NCBI RefSeq assembly: GCF_019636135.1
Contig: NZ_JAHBYD010000015.1
Span: 1-64,000 of the forward strand
Length of the DNA: 64,000 nt
Reading direction: 5' to 3'
Source: Phenylobacterium sp.
Lineage (GTDB): Bacteria > Pseudomonadota > Alphaproteobacteria > Caulobacterales > Caulobacteraceae
A program made the position numbers and the translations under genes. Under the pieces are notes generated by a model. That model saw only the letters and a program-made list of their open reading frames with translations, ran no database searches and was not told the DNA's origin. Positions 10,652 to 18,348 of the stretch are shown one piece after another. Each line of letters starts with the position of its first letter. Position 1 is the first letter of the stretch.

Positions 10652-11272
10652 CTACCGCCAGCCGTAGTTGAAGCTGACCGAGACGCGCGGGGCCTTCGCC
10701 TGGTTGGGCGGGACCTCGTGGCGCAGCCAGCTCTCCCACATGTAGAGCGTGCCGGGGGCGGGCTGCAGGTAGACGAAGGCCTGCGCGTCCTCGGGCGCGT
10801 CGGCGCGGCGGGTGGGCGCGGCCATCATCAGCGGCAGGCGCGGATCCTCCAGCTTCAGCGCCGAGGCGCCCTTGGGCGTCTCGACGTAGACCGTGCCCGA
10901 GATCACGCTGTGCGGGTGGATGTGGCCCGAGTGCCCGGCGCCGGGCTTCAGGACGTTCACCCAGAGGCTGTCCAGCCGCAGTTTCCCGCCGCGCAGGTCG
11001 AGATGCAGCGAATCGGCGAAGCGCGCCGCGTGGCGGTCCAGCTTGCGCTTCAACTCGGCGAACACGCTCATGCGCCGGGGCAGGTCGTCGAGTGAGCCGT
11101 ACGAGGTGTACCCGCCGTACGCGTGTGCGCGGCACCAGGCGCGGCCGGCCGCGTCCTCGGCGGCAAGTTCCTGGCAGGCCTCCAAAATCTCGGCGTTGAA
11201 ATTTTCGAAGCTACGGTCTGTTGTAAGGCTGGCTTCGTAGACCGGCGTGACGAAGAGCGGGCGCAGCGTCAT
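10652..11272 (-). CDS. Putative 2OG-Fe(II) oxygenase (TIGR02466 family)
   Basis: The protein has 206 residues from ATG 11272 (MTLRPLFVTPVYEA); an in-frame start at 11296 would add eight residues. The C-terminal half has the double-stranded beta-helix signatures of the family: LDSLWVNVLKPGAGHSGHIH with iron-ligand histidines, a PHSVISGTVYVETP strand, and GTLYMWESWLRHEVPPN carrying the distal His, then a closing RVSVSFNYGWR. These enzymes use 2-oxoglutarate and Fe(II); their substrates are mostly unknown. It is isolated, and the 5' region is shared with the secreted-protein cluster on the other strand. Confidence 0.88.
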   Translation of the reverse strand: MTLRPLFVTPVYEASLTTDRSFENFNAEILEACQELAAEDAAGRAWCRAHAYGGYTSYGSLDDLPRRMSVFAELKRKLDRHAARFADSLHLDLRGGKLRLDSLWVNVLKPGAGHSGHIHPHSVISGTVYVETPKGASALKLEDPRLPLMMAAPTRRADAPEDAQAFVYLQPAPGTLYMWESWLRHEVPPNQAKAPRVSVSFNYGWR

Positions 11273-11416
11273 GACGGGCGGCTTAAACCAGCCCACCGGT
11301 TTCTCAAAACGCCACGGCTCCCCGCGGGGGCCAGTGGCGCGGTATGCGAACGTTGTTTAGGTTGGCGTCATAACAACTCGCCCGGGCGAACGGCGAGCAT
11401 TGGGGGAAGTGGAGAG

Positions 11417-12280
11417 ATGATCAGGTTCGTAGCCGCCTTGGCCGTGGTGGGCCTCGTCGCCGCCGCGCCGGCCGCCGCGCAGGCGCAGGCCAGGAAGCCC
11501 GCAGCCGCCGCCTACAAGGCCCCGCGCGGCCCCGACGGCAAGCATCCCGACCTGAACGGCGTCTGGCAGGTCATGAACTCGGCCGGCTGGGACATCGAGC
11601 CCCACGCCGCGCGCGCGGCGCTGCAACTGCGCCCGGGCCCGTTCGTGCCGGTGCCGGCCAAGGCGGTGGTGGCGCTGGGCGCGGTGGGCGCGGTGCCCGC
11701 GGGCCTGGGCATCGTGGAAGGCGGCGAGATCCCCTATACGGCCGACGCCCGGAAGGCGCGCGACGAGAACCGCGCGAACTACCTGGACCGCGACCCCGAG
11801 GTGAAGTGCTACCTGCCGGGCGTGCCGCGGGCGAACTACATGCACCTGCCGTTCCAGATCTTCCAGTCCGAGAAGTCGATGATCATCGCGTACGAGTACG
11901 CGGGCGCGGTGCGCAACATCCTCTTCACCGACCCCGGCCCGTCGCCGGTGGATAGCTGGATGGGCCAGTCGGTGGCCAAGTGGGACGGCGACACCCTGGT
12001 GATCACCGTCACCGGCATGAACGACCGCACCTGGTTCGACCGCGCCGGCAACCACCACTCCGACCAGATGACCGTCGTCGAGCGCTGGACGCCGACCGGT
12101 CCGGGCGTGGTCCGCTACGAAGCGACGATCACCGACCCCGACACCTTCACCAGGCCGTGGAAGATGAGCTTCAACCTCTACAAGCGGCTGGGGGACGATG
12201 CGCGGCTGAACCAGTTCAAGTGCGTCGAGTTCGTCGAGGAACTGATGTACGGTGACCTGCGTAAAGAGCCGCTGAAGTAG
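11417..12280 (+). CDS. Secreted protein, paralogue A of the DUF6152 cluster
   Basis: The 287-residue precursor uses ATG 11417 after GGGGAAGTGGAGAG; the signal peptide ends near PAAAQAQA. The mature part has HPDLNGVWQVMNS near the start, YLPGVPRANYMHLPFQIFQS in the middle and a WDGDTLVITVTGMNDRTWFD core. The N-terminal P-D-L-x-G-x-W and the G-DTLV cores recur in the protein at 13056-14150, so the two are paralogues. The family has no known activity that I can name. It sits 51 bp upstream of the DUF6152 gene in the same orientation, suggesting one secreted or periplasmic system. Confidence 0.85.
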   Translation: MIRFVAALAVVGLVAAAPAAAQAQARKPAAAAYKAPRGPDGKHPDLNGVWQVMNSAGWDIEPHAARAALQLRPGPFVPVPAKAVVALGAVGAVPAGLGIVEGGEIPYTADARKARDENRANYLDRDPEVKCYLPGVPRANYMHLPFQIFQSEKSMIIAYEYAGAVRNILFTDPGPSPVDSWMGQSVAKWDGDTLVITVTGMNDRTWFDRAGNHHSDQMTVVERWTPTGPGVVRYEATITDPDTFTRPWKMSFNLYKRLGDDARLNQFKCVEFVEELMYGDLRKEPLK

Positions 12281-12297
12281 GGCCGGACGGCCTTTTT
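12281..12297 (+). terminator. Weak intrinsic terminator or attenuator
   Basis: GGCC-GGAC-GGCC is followed by TTTTT between the first secreted gene and the DUF6152 gene. The stem is only four to five pairs, so it may reduce rather than block readthrough. Confidence 0.4.
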
Positions 12298-12331
12298 GGG
12301 ATAGACGACCATCCGGCGTTTGGAGGCGAAG

Positions 12332-12781
12332 ATGGACAAGAAGAAGCTGATCGTCGCGGGGGCCATCGCGGGCGCCCTCAGCGTGGCCGCCGCCGGCGGC
12401 GCGGCCTGGGCGCACCACGCGTTCGCCGCGGAGTTCGACGGCAAGGCCCCCGTGCTGCTGCGCGGCAAGGTCACCCGCGTCGAGTGGATCAACCCGCACG
12501 CCTGGGTCCACGTGGCCAACGTGAACAAGGACGGCACCACCACCGACTGGATGGTGGAGGGCGGCACGCCCAACACGCTGCTGCGCGCCGGCATCGACCG
12601 CAACTCGCTGAAGGCCGGGACCGAGATCATCGTCCGCGGCTACCAGTCGAAGGACAAGCTCTGCCGCCCGGCCTGCAAGGCCAACGGCCGCGACGTGACC
12701 TTCCCCGACGGCCGCAAGATCTTCATGGGCTCGTCGGGCACCGGCGCGCCCCGCGACGGCGCGGACGCGAGCGAGAAATAG
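12332..12781 (+). CDS. Secreted DUF6152 protein
   Basis: The 149-residue precursor starts at ATG 12332 with GGAGG at 12322-12326. The signal peptide ends in GGAAWAHHA. The mature protein keeps the DUF6152 pattern: HHAFAAEFD, then GKVTRVEWINPHAWVHV, DWMVEGGTPNTLLRAG and KAGTEIIVRGYQSKD. The His pair at the mature N-terminus could bind metal, but no function is established. It lies between two paralogous secreted proteins and is followed by a strong terminator, so it probably ends the first transcript. Confidence 0.88.
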   Translation: MDKKKLIVAGAIAGALSVAAAGGAAWAHHAFAAEFDGKAPVLLRGKVTRVEWINPHAWVHVANVNKDGTTTDWMVEGGTPNTLLRAGIDRNSLKAGTEIIVRGYQSKDKLCRPACKANGRDVTFPDGRKIFMGSSGTGAPRDGADASEK

Positions 12782-12804
12782 TCCGAGCGCAACACCGGAT
12801 ACGG

Positions 12805-12832
12805 AAAGGGGAGCCCTGCGGCTCCCCTTTTT
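12805..12832 (+). terminator. Intrinsic terminator after the DUF6152 gene
   Basis: A perfect stem AAGGGGAGCC / GGCTCCCCTT with a CTGC loop is followed by a T run. Confidence 0.9.
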
Positions 12833-13055
12833 CGTGCGCGTCCGCCACGCCGCGGCGCGGCGACTCCTGGCCGAGGACCTACGTATTCCGCGGTTCCCTG
12901 ACTCGGCGGGCGCCGCCTCGCGGCCTGTCGGCGCGAAGCGCGTCCTTCGCCGTGGCATGTTGCGGCGCCGCAATTGCCCCGCAACGCCGGCAGTCGTAAA
13001 AGCGGTATGACGCGTCGCCGGGAGAGCGGCGCCATGCCTGTTGGGAGACTGCCTC

Positions 13056-14150
13056 GTGACCCGCGCCGCCATCGCCCCCGTCGTCCTCATGGGCGCCACC
13101 CTGCTGAGCGCCGCCGCCCTGGCCCCGCTCGCGCACGCCGCCGACAAGCCCGCCGCGCCGGCCGCGGCCTTCAAGGCGCCCAGGAACGCCTTCGGCCAGC
13201 CCGACCTCTCGGGCTTCTGGACCAACGCCAGCCTGACCCCGATGACCCGCTCGCCCACGGTGAACGGCCGCGCGACCTACACCGAGGACGAGGTCAGGAA
13301 GATGGAGGCGGCCGTCGAGCAGGAGGTCGAGGACGGCAACAAGCCCACCGACCCGAACGCCGGCGCCGAAGCCCCCAAGAAGGCCACCGCCAACATCCGT
13401 CCCGAGTTCGCCGCGGCCGGCGGCGACGTGGGCGGCTACGACCGCGGCTGGCTGGATCCGGGCAACCACGTGATGCGCGTGAACGGCGAGCCGCGCACCT
13501 CGCTCCTCACCACGCCCAACGGCCTGCCGCCCGCCCGCAAGGCCGGCGCCCCGGCGCAGCAGGGCTTCCGCGGCGGCCTGGGCTCGTTCGACAATCCCGA
13601 GCAGCGGTCGATGGGCGAACGCTGCATCCTGTCGTTCGGCCGCAACGCCGGCCCGCCGATGTTCGCCAACGGCTTCTACAACAACAACTACCAGATCCTG
13701 CAGACGCCCGACGCGATCCTCATCGAGGTCGAGATGGTCCACGACTACCGGGTCGTCCGCCTGAATTCGAAGCACCGCACCGACGGCGTGCGGCCCTACA
13801 TGGGCGATTCCATCGGCTGGTGGGAGGGCGACACCCTGGTCGTCGAGACCACCAACATCCCCGCCGCCCAGCAGTTCATGGGCTCGTGGAAGGACCTGAA
13901 GGTGACCGAGCGCTTCACCCGCGTCGGCAAGAACCGCCTGCACTACGGCTTCAAGGTCGAAGACCCCGCCATCTGGGACGCGGCCTGGGGCGGCGAGTAC
14001 GAGTTCTCGCCGATGCAGAACGGGGTGATCTACGAATACGCCTGCCACGAGGGCAACTACGCGCTCCCCGGCATGCTCGCCGGCGCCCGCCAGCAGGAAG
14101 CCGAAGCCGCCAAGGCCAAGACCGCCACGCCCGCCGGCTCGCAGCCGTAG
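13056..14150 (+). CDS. Secreted protein, paralogue B of the DUF6152 cluster
   Basis: The 364-residue precursor starts at GTG 13056, chosen because GGGAG lies 8 bp upstream; TTG 13041 lies before the ribosome site. The signal peptide ends near LAHAADKP. Shared with the protein at 11417-12280 are QPDLSGFW near the mature start and GWWEGDTLVVETTNI in the centre. It also has a FSPMQNGVIYEYACHEGNY segment near the end and an Ala/Lys-rich tail. Function is unknown. It lies beyond the terminator at 12805, so it probably has its own promoter. Confidence 0.85.
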   Translation: MTRAAIAPVVLMGATLLSAAALAPLAHAADKPAAPAAAFKAPRNAFGQPDLSGFWTNASLTPMTRSPTVNGRATYTEDEVRKMEAAVEQEVEDGNKPTDPNAGAEAPKKATANIRPEFAAAGGDVGGYDRGWLDPGNHVMRVNGEPRTSLLTTPNGLPPARKAGAPAQQGFRGGLGSFDNPEQRSMGERCILSFGRNAGPPMFANGFYNNNYQILQTPDAILIEVEMVHDYRVVRLNSKHRTDGVRPYMGDSIGWWEGDTLVVETTNIPAAQQFMGSWKDLKVTERFTRVGKNRLHYGFKVEDPAIWDAAWGGEYEFSPMQNGVIYEYACHEGNYALPGMLAGARQQEAEAAKAKTATPAGSQP

Positions 14151-14170
14151 ATCGTCATCCCGGCCGCCTC

Positions 14171-14352
14171 AGGCGCGCGCCAACCTGTCGGCGCGGCCTG
14201 CGCCGCAGGCGTCCCTGATTTCCACCACCAAGACCACCAAGGTCACCAAGGGTCCGACAGGCGCACTCCACTCTGCGGGATCCGCCGCCTTCCGTGTTTT
14301 CTGTGTTTTCCGTGGTTTGAATCAAACGGCGCTGCCGCGCGCCAACGCAGTT
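14171..14352. repeat. Chimeric 9-bp-period hairpin element
   Basis: The outer flanks (GCGCGCCAACCTGTCGGCGC on the left, GAATCAAACGGCGCTGCC on the right) match other members of this family. The left arm is the CCACCAAGA version, whereas the right arm is the TTTTCTGTGTTTTCCGTGG version, so the two arms no longer pair. Copies at 23447-23631 and 23650-23825 have matched arms of each kind. Confidence 0.75.
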
Positions 14353-14374
14353 CCGCGCGACCTCAGCAGATCGC

Positions 14375-15277
14375 CTACTGCGGCGGCGTGGTGGTTTCCG
14401 GCGCCGTGGGCGACGTCGTGGCCGGTTCGGTCGAGGTGACCGGCGGGGGGCTCGGGATCGGCTCCGGCGCGGGCGCGGCCTGGGCCGGCGGCAGGGTGAT
14501 CAGCGGCGGCGCGGCCGGGTTCACGCTCGACGGCGCGGCGCCTGGACTGAGCGTCGAGTACGGCTGCGGGCCCGCGGGGATCGCCGCGCTGGCGTTCGTG
14601 CCGCTGGTCTCGCGCGTGGCCGCGCCGGGCGGACCCGGGGCGCGGCGCGCGGCTGGCCTCACGCGCGGCCGGGGCCGGCGGCGGGCTGCCCGTTCGGGCA
14701 GGATGTTCTCCGCCCGCTGGCCGAGGGTCGGCGCGGCCGGCGGCGCTTCCACCGGCGCCGCGGCGATCTCACGGGTCGTCGTGGCGCCCGGCGTCAGCTC
14801 GGGCACGCCGCCGTCGCCGCCACGCATGGCGAACATGCCGATGCCGCCCGCGACGATGACCGCCACGGCGCCCGCGGTGATCGCGGCCGGGCTCACCCCG
14901 CCCGTCTTCACGCCCGTCTTCGCCGAGTTCCTGTGCGCCGAGGGGCGATGGATCGGCGCCGCCAGGCCGGCGTCCTCGGCCTCCAGCGTCTCGCCGATGG
15001 TCGGCGTCGCAGCGGCCGGGCCCATCGCGTAGGCGGTCGTCTGGTCGACGCGGTCCACCGGCCGGCGAAGCGGCGCGTTCCGCGCCATCGGATCTTCGCG
15101 TTCGGCGGCGAAGGTGCGGGGTTCCGGCGCCACGGCGGGGGTCGCCGCCGCCGTGCGCGGCGCCTTCTTCGGGCCGAGGCCGCGGCGCTTGCGGCCACGT
15201 TCCCACGCGGGCGTGGCGGCGAACATCACGCCGTCCTGCTCGGTGATCGGCTTGTCGCCATCGTAGTTCATGCTCAT
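14375..15277 (-). CDS. Single-span membrane protein with Pro/Ala-rich C-terminus
   Basis: The protein has 300 residues. ATG 15277 is chosen because GAGGG lies just upstream. The N-terminal 130 residues are charged and probably cytoplasmic. One hydrophobic helix (ITAGAVAVIVAGGIGMFAM) follows, then a long low-complexity Pro/Ala/Arg/Thr tail likely facing the periplasm. Such layouts occur in envelope-associated proteins, but no family is recognised. It converges on the secreted-protein cluster. Confidence 0.75.
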   Translation of the reverse strand: MSMNYDGDKPITEQDGVMFAATPAWERGRKRRGLGPKKAPRTAAATPAVAPEPRTFAAEREDPMARNAPLRRPVDRVDQTTAYAMGPAAATPTIGETLEAEDAGLAAPIHRPSAHRNSAKTGVKTGGVSPAAITAGAVAVIVAGGIGMFAMRGGDGGVPELTPGATTTREIAAAPVEAPPAAPTLGQRAENILPERAARRRPRPRVRPAARRAPGPPGAATRETSGTNASAAIPAGPQPYSTLSPGAAPSSVNPAAPPLITLPPAQAAPAPEPIPSPPPVTSTEPATTSPTAPETTTPPQ

Positions 15278-15518
15278 GACGGTTCCCTCAACATCGTTCG
15301 AAGTCATCAAACGGAGATGCTTGGGCCGGGTTCCCTCCAAAGCTCAGCCCGGATTCCGCAGTGGCGGAGCTAAACTTTGAAATACTGGAGGTCGATGTCC
15401 GATTTCTGCTCCGGATATCGCCACAACAACGTCACAATCGATTTTGTCAGGATATCCTTGACGTGGCCGAAATGTCAGGCATTCCTTGACAAACGGGACG
15501 CCCCTCACGAGGCCGCTC

Positions 15519-15896
15519 ATGCCGCCCAAGACCGCTCCGCCGCCGATGCCCGACATGTCGGCCACCTGGTACTGTTCGTTCTGCCTGAAGTCGCAGCATG
15601 AGGTCGCCAAGCTGGTGGCCGGCCCGGCCCGGGTCTCGATCTGCGACGCGTGCGTGGGCCTCGCGGGCGACTGGATCGCGGGCCGCACGCCCGACCTCTC
15701 CGGCCACACGCCGCCGCAGGAGCTGCCCACCGAGCGCCTGCTCGACCAGTTGCCGGCCATCGAGTCCCACTATCGCGGGCAGGGTACGCAGCTCGAATGG
15801 GTCGTCGACCAGCTCCGCGCCCGCAAGGTCAGCTGGGCCGCCATCGGCGAAAGGCTCGGCGTGTCCCGCCAGGCCGCCTGGGAGCGGTTCTCCTGA
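15519..15896 (+). CDS. ClpX-type C4 zinc-finger protein with helix-turn-helix tail
   Basis: The 125-residue protein starts at ATG 15519 with GAGG at 15509-15512. Residues about 12-42 form a zinc-binding domain like that at the N-terminus of ClpX ([18 protein letters not shown] ... CDAC). There is no AAA+ ATPase domain. The C-terminal 35 residues ([20 protein letters not shown]) look like a helix-turn-helix. It could be a regulator or an adaptor that competes with or recruits ClpX; both roles are inference. Confidence 0.82.
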   Translation: MPPKTAPPPMPDMSATWYCSFCLKSQHEVAKLVAGPARVSICDACVGLAGDWIAGRTPDLSGHTPPQELPTERLLDQLPAIESHYRGQGTQLEWVVDQLRARKVSWAAIGERLGVSRQAAWERFS

Positions 15897-16001
15897 CCCC
15901 GGGCGAGTCACGGACTTCGACGCGGTCGAAATCCGTGAGGGGTCCTTGACCGCCCCGACCGGCGCTCGCCAAGCTCACCCTTCACTTGCGAGAGGGAGAG
16001 G

Positions 16002-17789
16002 ATGCGGCTCCAGGCCCGGATCAAGCGCGACCTGAAGTTCTGGCAGGGCCTCCGGCGCACGCTGAAGCGCGTCAAGTCGATCGCCAGGGACTCGGACAAC
16101 CTGATCTGCGACGACCTGCAGGCCGCCGTCGAACAGCACCGCGCCCGCCCCGCCATGACCTTCGAGGGCCGCACGGTCACCTACGGCGAGCTCGACGCCA
16201 TGGCCAACCGCTACGCGCACTGGGCCAAGGGGCTGAACATCCGCCGCGGCCAGGTGGTGGCGCTCTTCATGCCCAACCGCCTGGAGTATTTCGCGGTCTG
16301 GTACGGCCTGTCGAAGGTGGGCGTCGTGACCGCGCTGATCAACAACCAGCTTTCCGGCATGGCCCTGGCGCACAGCCTGAACATCTCGGGCGCCGGCCAC
16401 ATCGTCGTCGACCCCGAGACCTCGCCGGTCCTCGGCCAGGCCAAGGCGCTGCTCGAACGCACCATGCACGAGTGGGTGCTCGGCCCCGCCCAGGGCGACC
16501 AGCGCGACCTCGTCCAGGCGCTGAAGAGCTGCAGCCAGCTTCCGCCCGACCGCTCGGTGCGCGAGGACATGACCGCCGCCGACACGGCGCTGCTGATCTA
16601 CACCTCGGGCACGACGGGCCTGCCCAAGGCGGCCCGCATCGCCCACATGCGGGTCCAGCTCTACATGCGCGGGTTCGCCGGCGCGACCGACGCCAGGGCC
16701 GCCGACCGCATCTACGTGGCGCTGCCGCTCTATCACGCCACCGGCGGCCTCTGCGCCCTGGGCGCCGCGCTGCTCAACGGCGGCTCGGTGGTGCTGAAGC
16801 GGAAGTTCTCGGCCAGCCAGTTCTGGGGCGACATCGTCAGCGAGGGCTGCACCATGTTCGTCTACATCGGCGAGCTCTGCCGCTACCTCGTCAACCACGC
16901 GCCCGACGAGGACGAGACGCGCCACAGGATCCGGCTCGCCTTCGGCAACGGCCTGCGCCCCGACGTCTGGCCGGTGATGAAGCAGCGCTTCCGCATCCCC
17001 GAGATCCTGGAGTTCTACGGCTCCACCGAGGGCAACGTCTCGGCCTTCAACTTCGACGGCCGCGAGGGCGCGATCGGCCGCGTGCCCCGGTGGATGAAGA
17101 AGCAGGTCAACTTCCGCCTCGTGCAGTTCGACGTGGAGGCGGGCGAGGTGGTGCGCGGCCTGGACGGCCTCTGCATCGAGTGCGGGCCGGGCCAGGTGGG
17201 CCAGTGCGTCGGCAGGATCGCCGGCGACGCGCGCAGCGAGTTCTCAGGCTACCTCGACAAGGCCGCCTCCGAGAAGAAGGTGATCCAGAACGTCTTCGAG
17301 CGCGGCGACGCCTGGTTCGCCACCGGCGACCTGATGCGGATGGACGCCGAGGGCTACGTCTACTTCGTCGACCGCATCGGCGACACCTTCCGCTGGAAGG
17401 GCGAGAACGTCTCGACCAGCGAGGTCGAGGGCCGGCTGCAGGCGTTCCCGGGCGTCGCCCAGGCCACCGTCTTCGGGGTCGAGGTCGACGGCGCCGACGG
17501 CCGCGCCGGCATGGCCGCCCTGGTCCTCGACGGCGCCTTCGACGCCACGGCCTTCGGCGAGCATGTGAAGCGCGAGCTGCCCGGCTACGCCCAGCCGCTG
17601 TTCCTGCGCATCCTGCCGGCCATGGACACCACCGGCACCTTCAAGATCCGCAAGATGGACCTGGTGAAGGACGGCTACGACCCCGCCAGGATCAAGGGCC
17701 CGCTCTTCTTCCACGATCCCCGGCGCGGCTACGTGAAGCTGACCAGGTCGGTGTTCGACCGCCTGGCCGCCGGAGCGGTGAAGATCTAA
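16002..17789 (+). CDS. Long-chain acyl-CoA synthetase (FATP/FadD6-type)
   Basis: The 595-residue adenylate-forming enzyme starts at ATG 16002 after a GAGAGGGAGAGG site. It activates long-chain fatty acids to acyl-CoA with ATP. The AMP-binding P-loop YTSGTTGLPK is at residues 200-209, followed by EFYGSTEGN, the GDLMRMDAEGYVYFVDRIGD hinge with its catalytic Asp, and a late FKIRKMDLVKDGYDP containing the catalytic Lys. Length and sequence resemble the very-long-chain or transport-coupled group (PRK08279 type) rather than classical FadD. It is preceded by the zinc-finger gene (105-bp gap) and followed by repeats. Confidence 0.93.
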   Translation: MRLQARIKRDLKFWQGLRRTLKRVKSIARDSDNLICDDLQAAVEQHRARPAMTFEGRTVTYGELDAMANRYAHWAKGLNIRRGQVVALFMPNRLEYFAVWYGLSKVGVVTALINNQLSGMALAHSLNISGAGHIVVDPETSPVLGQAKALLERTMHEWVLGPAQGDQRDLVQALKSCSQLPPDRSVREDMTAADTALLIYTSGTTGLPKAARIAHMRVQLYMRGFAGATDARAADRIYVALPLYHATGGLCALGAALLNGGSVVLKRKFSASQFWGDIVSEGCTMFVYIGELCRYLVNHAPDEDETRHRIRLAFGNGLRPDVWPVMKQRFRIPEILEFYGSTEGNVSAFNFDGREGAIGRVPRWMKKQVNFRLVQFDVEAGEVVRGLDGLCIECGPGQVGQCVGRIAGDARSEFSGYLDKAASEKKVIQNVFERGDAWFATGDLMRMDAEGYVYFVDRIGDTFRWKGENVSTSEVEGRLQAFPGVAQATVFGVEVDGADGRAGMAALVLDGAFDATAFGEHVKRELPGYAQPLFLRILPAMDTTGTFKIRKMDLVKDGYDPARIKGPLFFHDPRRGYVKLTRSVFDRLAAGAVKI

Positions 17790-17885
17790 GCGGGCCTGCG
17801 CGAACGGAAGCGGCTGCAGGGCCTCGGCCCGGAAGCAGGACCCTTCCACCTGACCGAGATCGCCGCAGGTCCAGCGCATTGACGG

Positions 17886-17992
17886 GGAAAGCCCTCTCCC
17901 CCTCGCGGGGAGAGGGTTGGGAGTGGGGGTGTCGGCGCCGCGCCCGAAGGTTGGCGCCCCCACCCCAAACCCCTCCCCGCAAGGGCAGGGCA
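17886..17992. repeat. Palindromic intergenic element (family B)
   Basis: This is a close copy of 10166-10274: AAAGCCCTCTCCCCCTCGCG to CCCCTCCCCGCAAGGGCAGG. The next element (17991-18160) abuts it, as in the other copy. The 559-bp gap 17790-18348 contains only these repeats and the third element at 18236-18305. Confidence 0.8.
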
Positions 17993-18160
17993 ATCGCATA
18001 TGGATGCGGGCGGCCGAAAGGCCGTCAGTCAAACCGCAGAGATCGCGGAGATGCGCAGAGGATTCCGGTGGATCCACGACCCTCTCTGCGTGTCTCTGCG
18101 ATCTCTGCGGTTCAAGAATCGGGCGGACGAGCCGCCCACAGGCCATATGCGATTGCCCTG
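17991..18160. repeat. 9-bp-period hairpin element (CGC-GAGAT version)
   Basis: This is a near-identical copy of 10275-10440, with outer GCATATGGATGCGGGCGGCC and GCCGCCCACAGGCCATATGC and inner 9-bp-period arms. Confidence 0.85.
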
Positions 18161-18235
18161 CCCGCAAGGGGGAGGGGCTCGCGCCCGGGCCCGCATCTGG
18201 TCGCGGTCATCGGCAGGGGTCCGCGCCGGTATTCG

Positions 18236-18305
18236 ACCGCGGAGATCGCGGAGATGCGCGGAGGGCCCGGGGCGGCCCGGACCCCTTTGCGCATCTCTGC
18301 GGTTT
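18236..18305. repeat. 9-bp-period hairpin core upstream of uvrC
   Basis: Left arm ACCGCGGAGATCGCGGAGAT and onwards; right arm GCGCATCTCTGCGGTTT. The core lacks the CATATG flanks of the larger copies. It ends about 45 bp before the uvrC start. Confidence 0.75.
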
Positions 18306-18348
18306 CAAGCGCGCGCAAGCGCGCCCGGACTCGCCTATATCTTGGGCC

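Noticed and set aside
12860..13040. Additional small gene upstream of the second secreted paralogue
   Set aside because: No frame with a ribosome site and coherent composition; GC-rich leader only.
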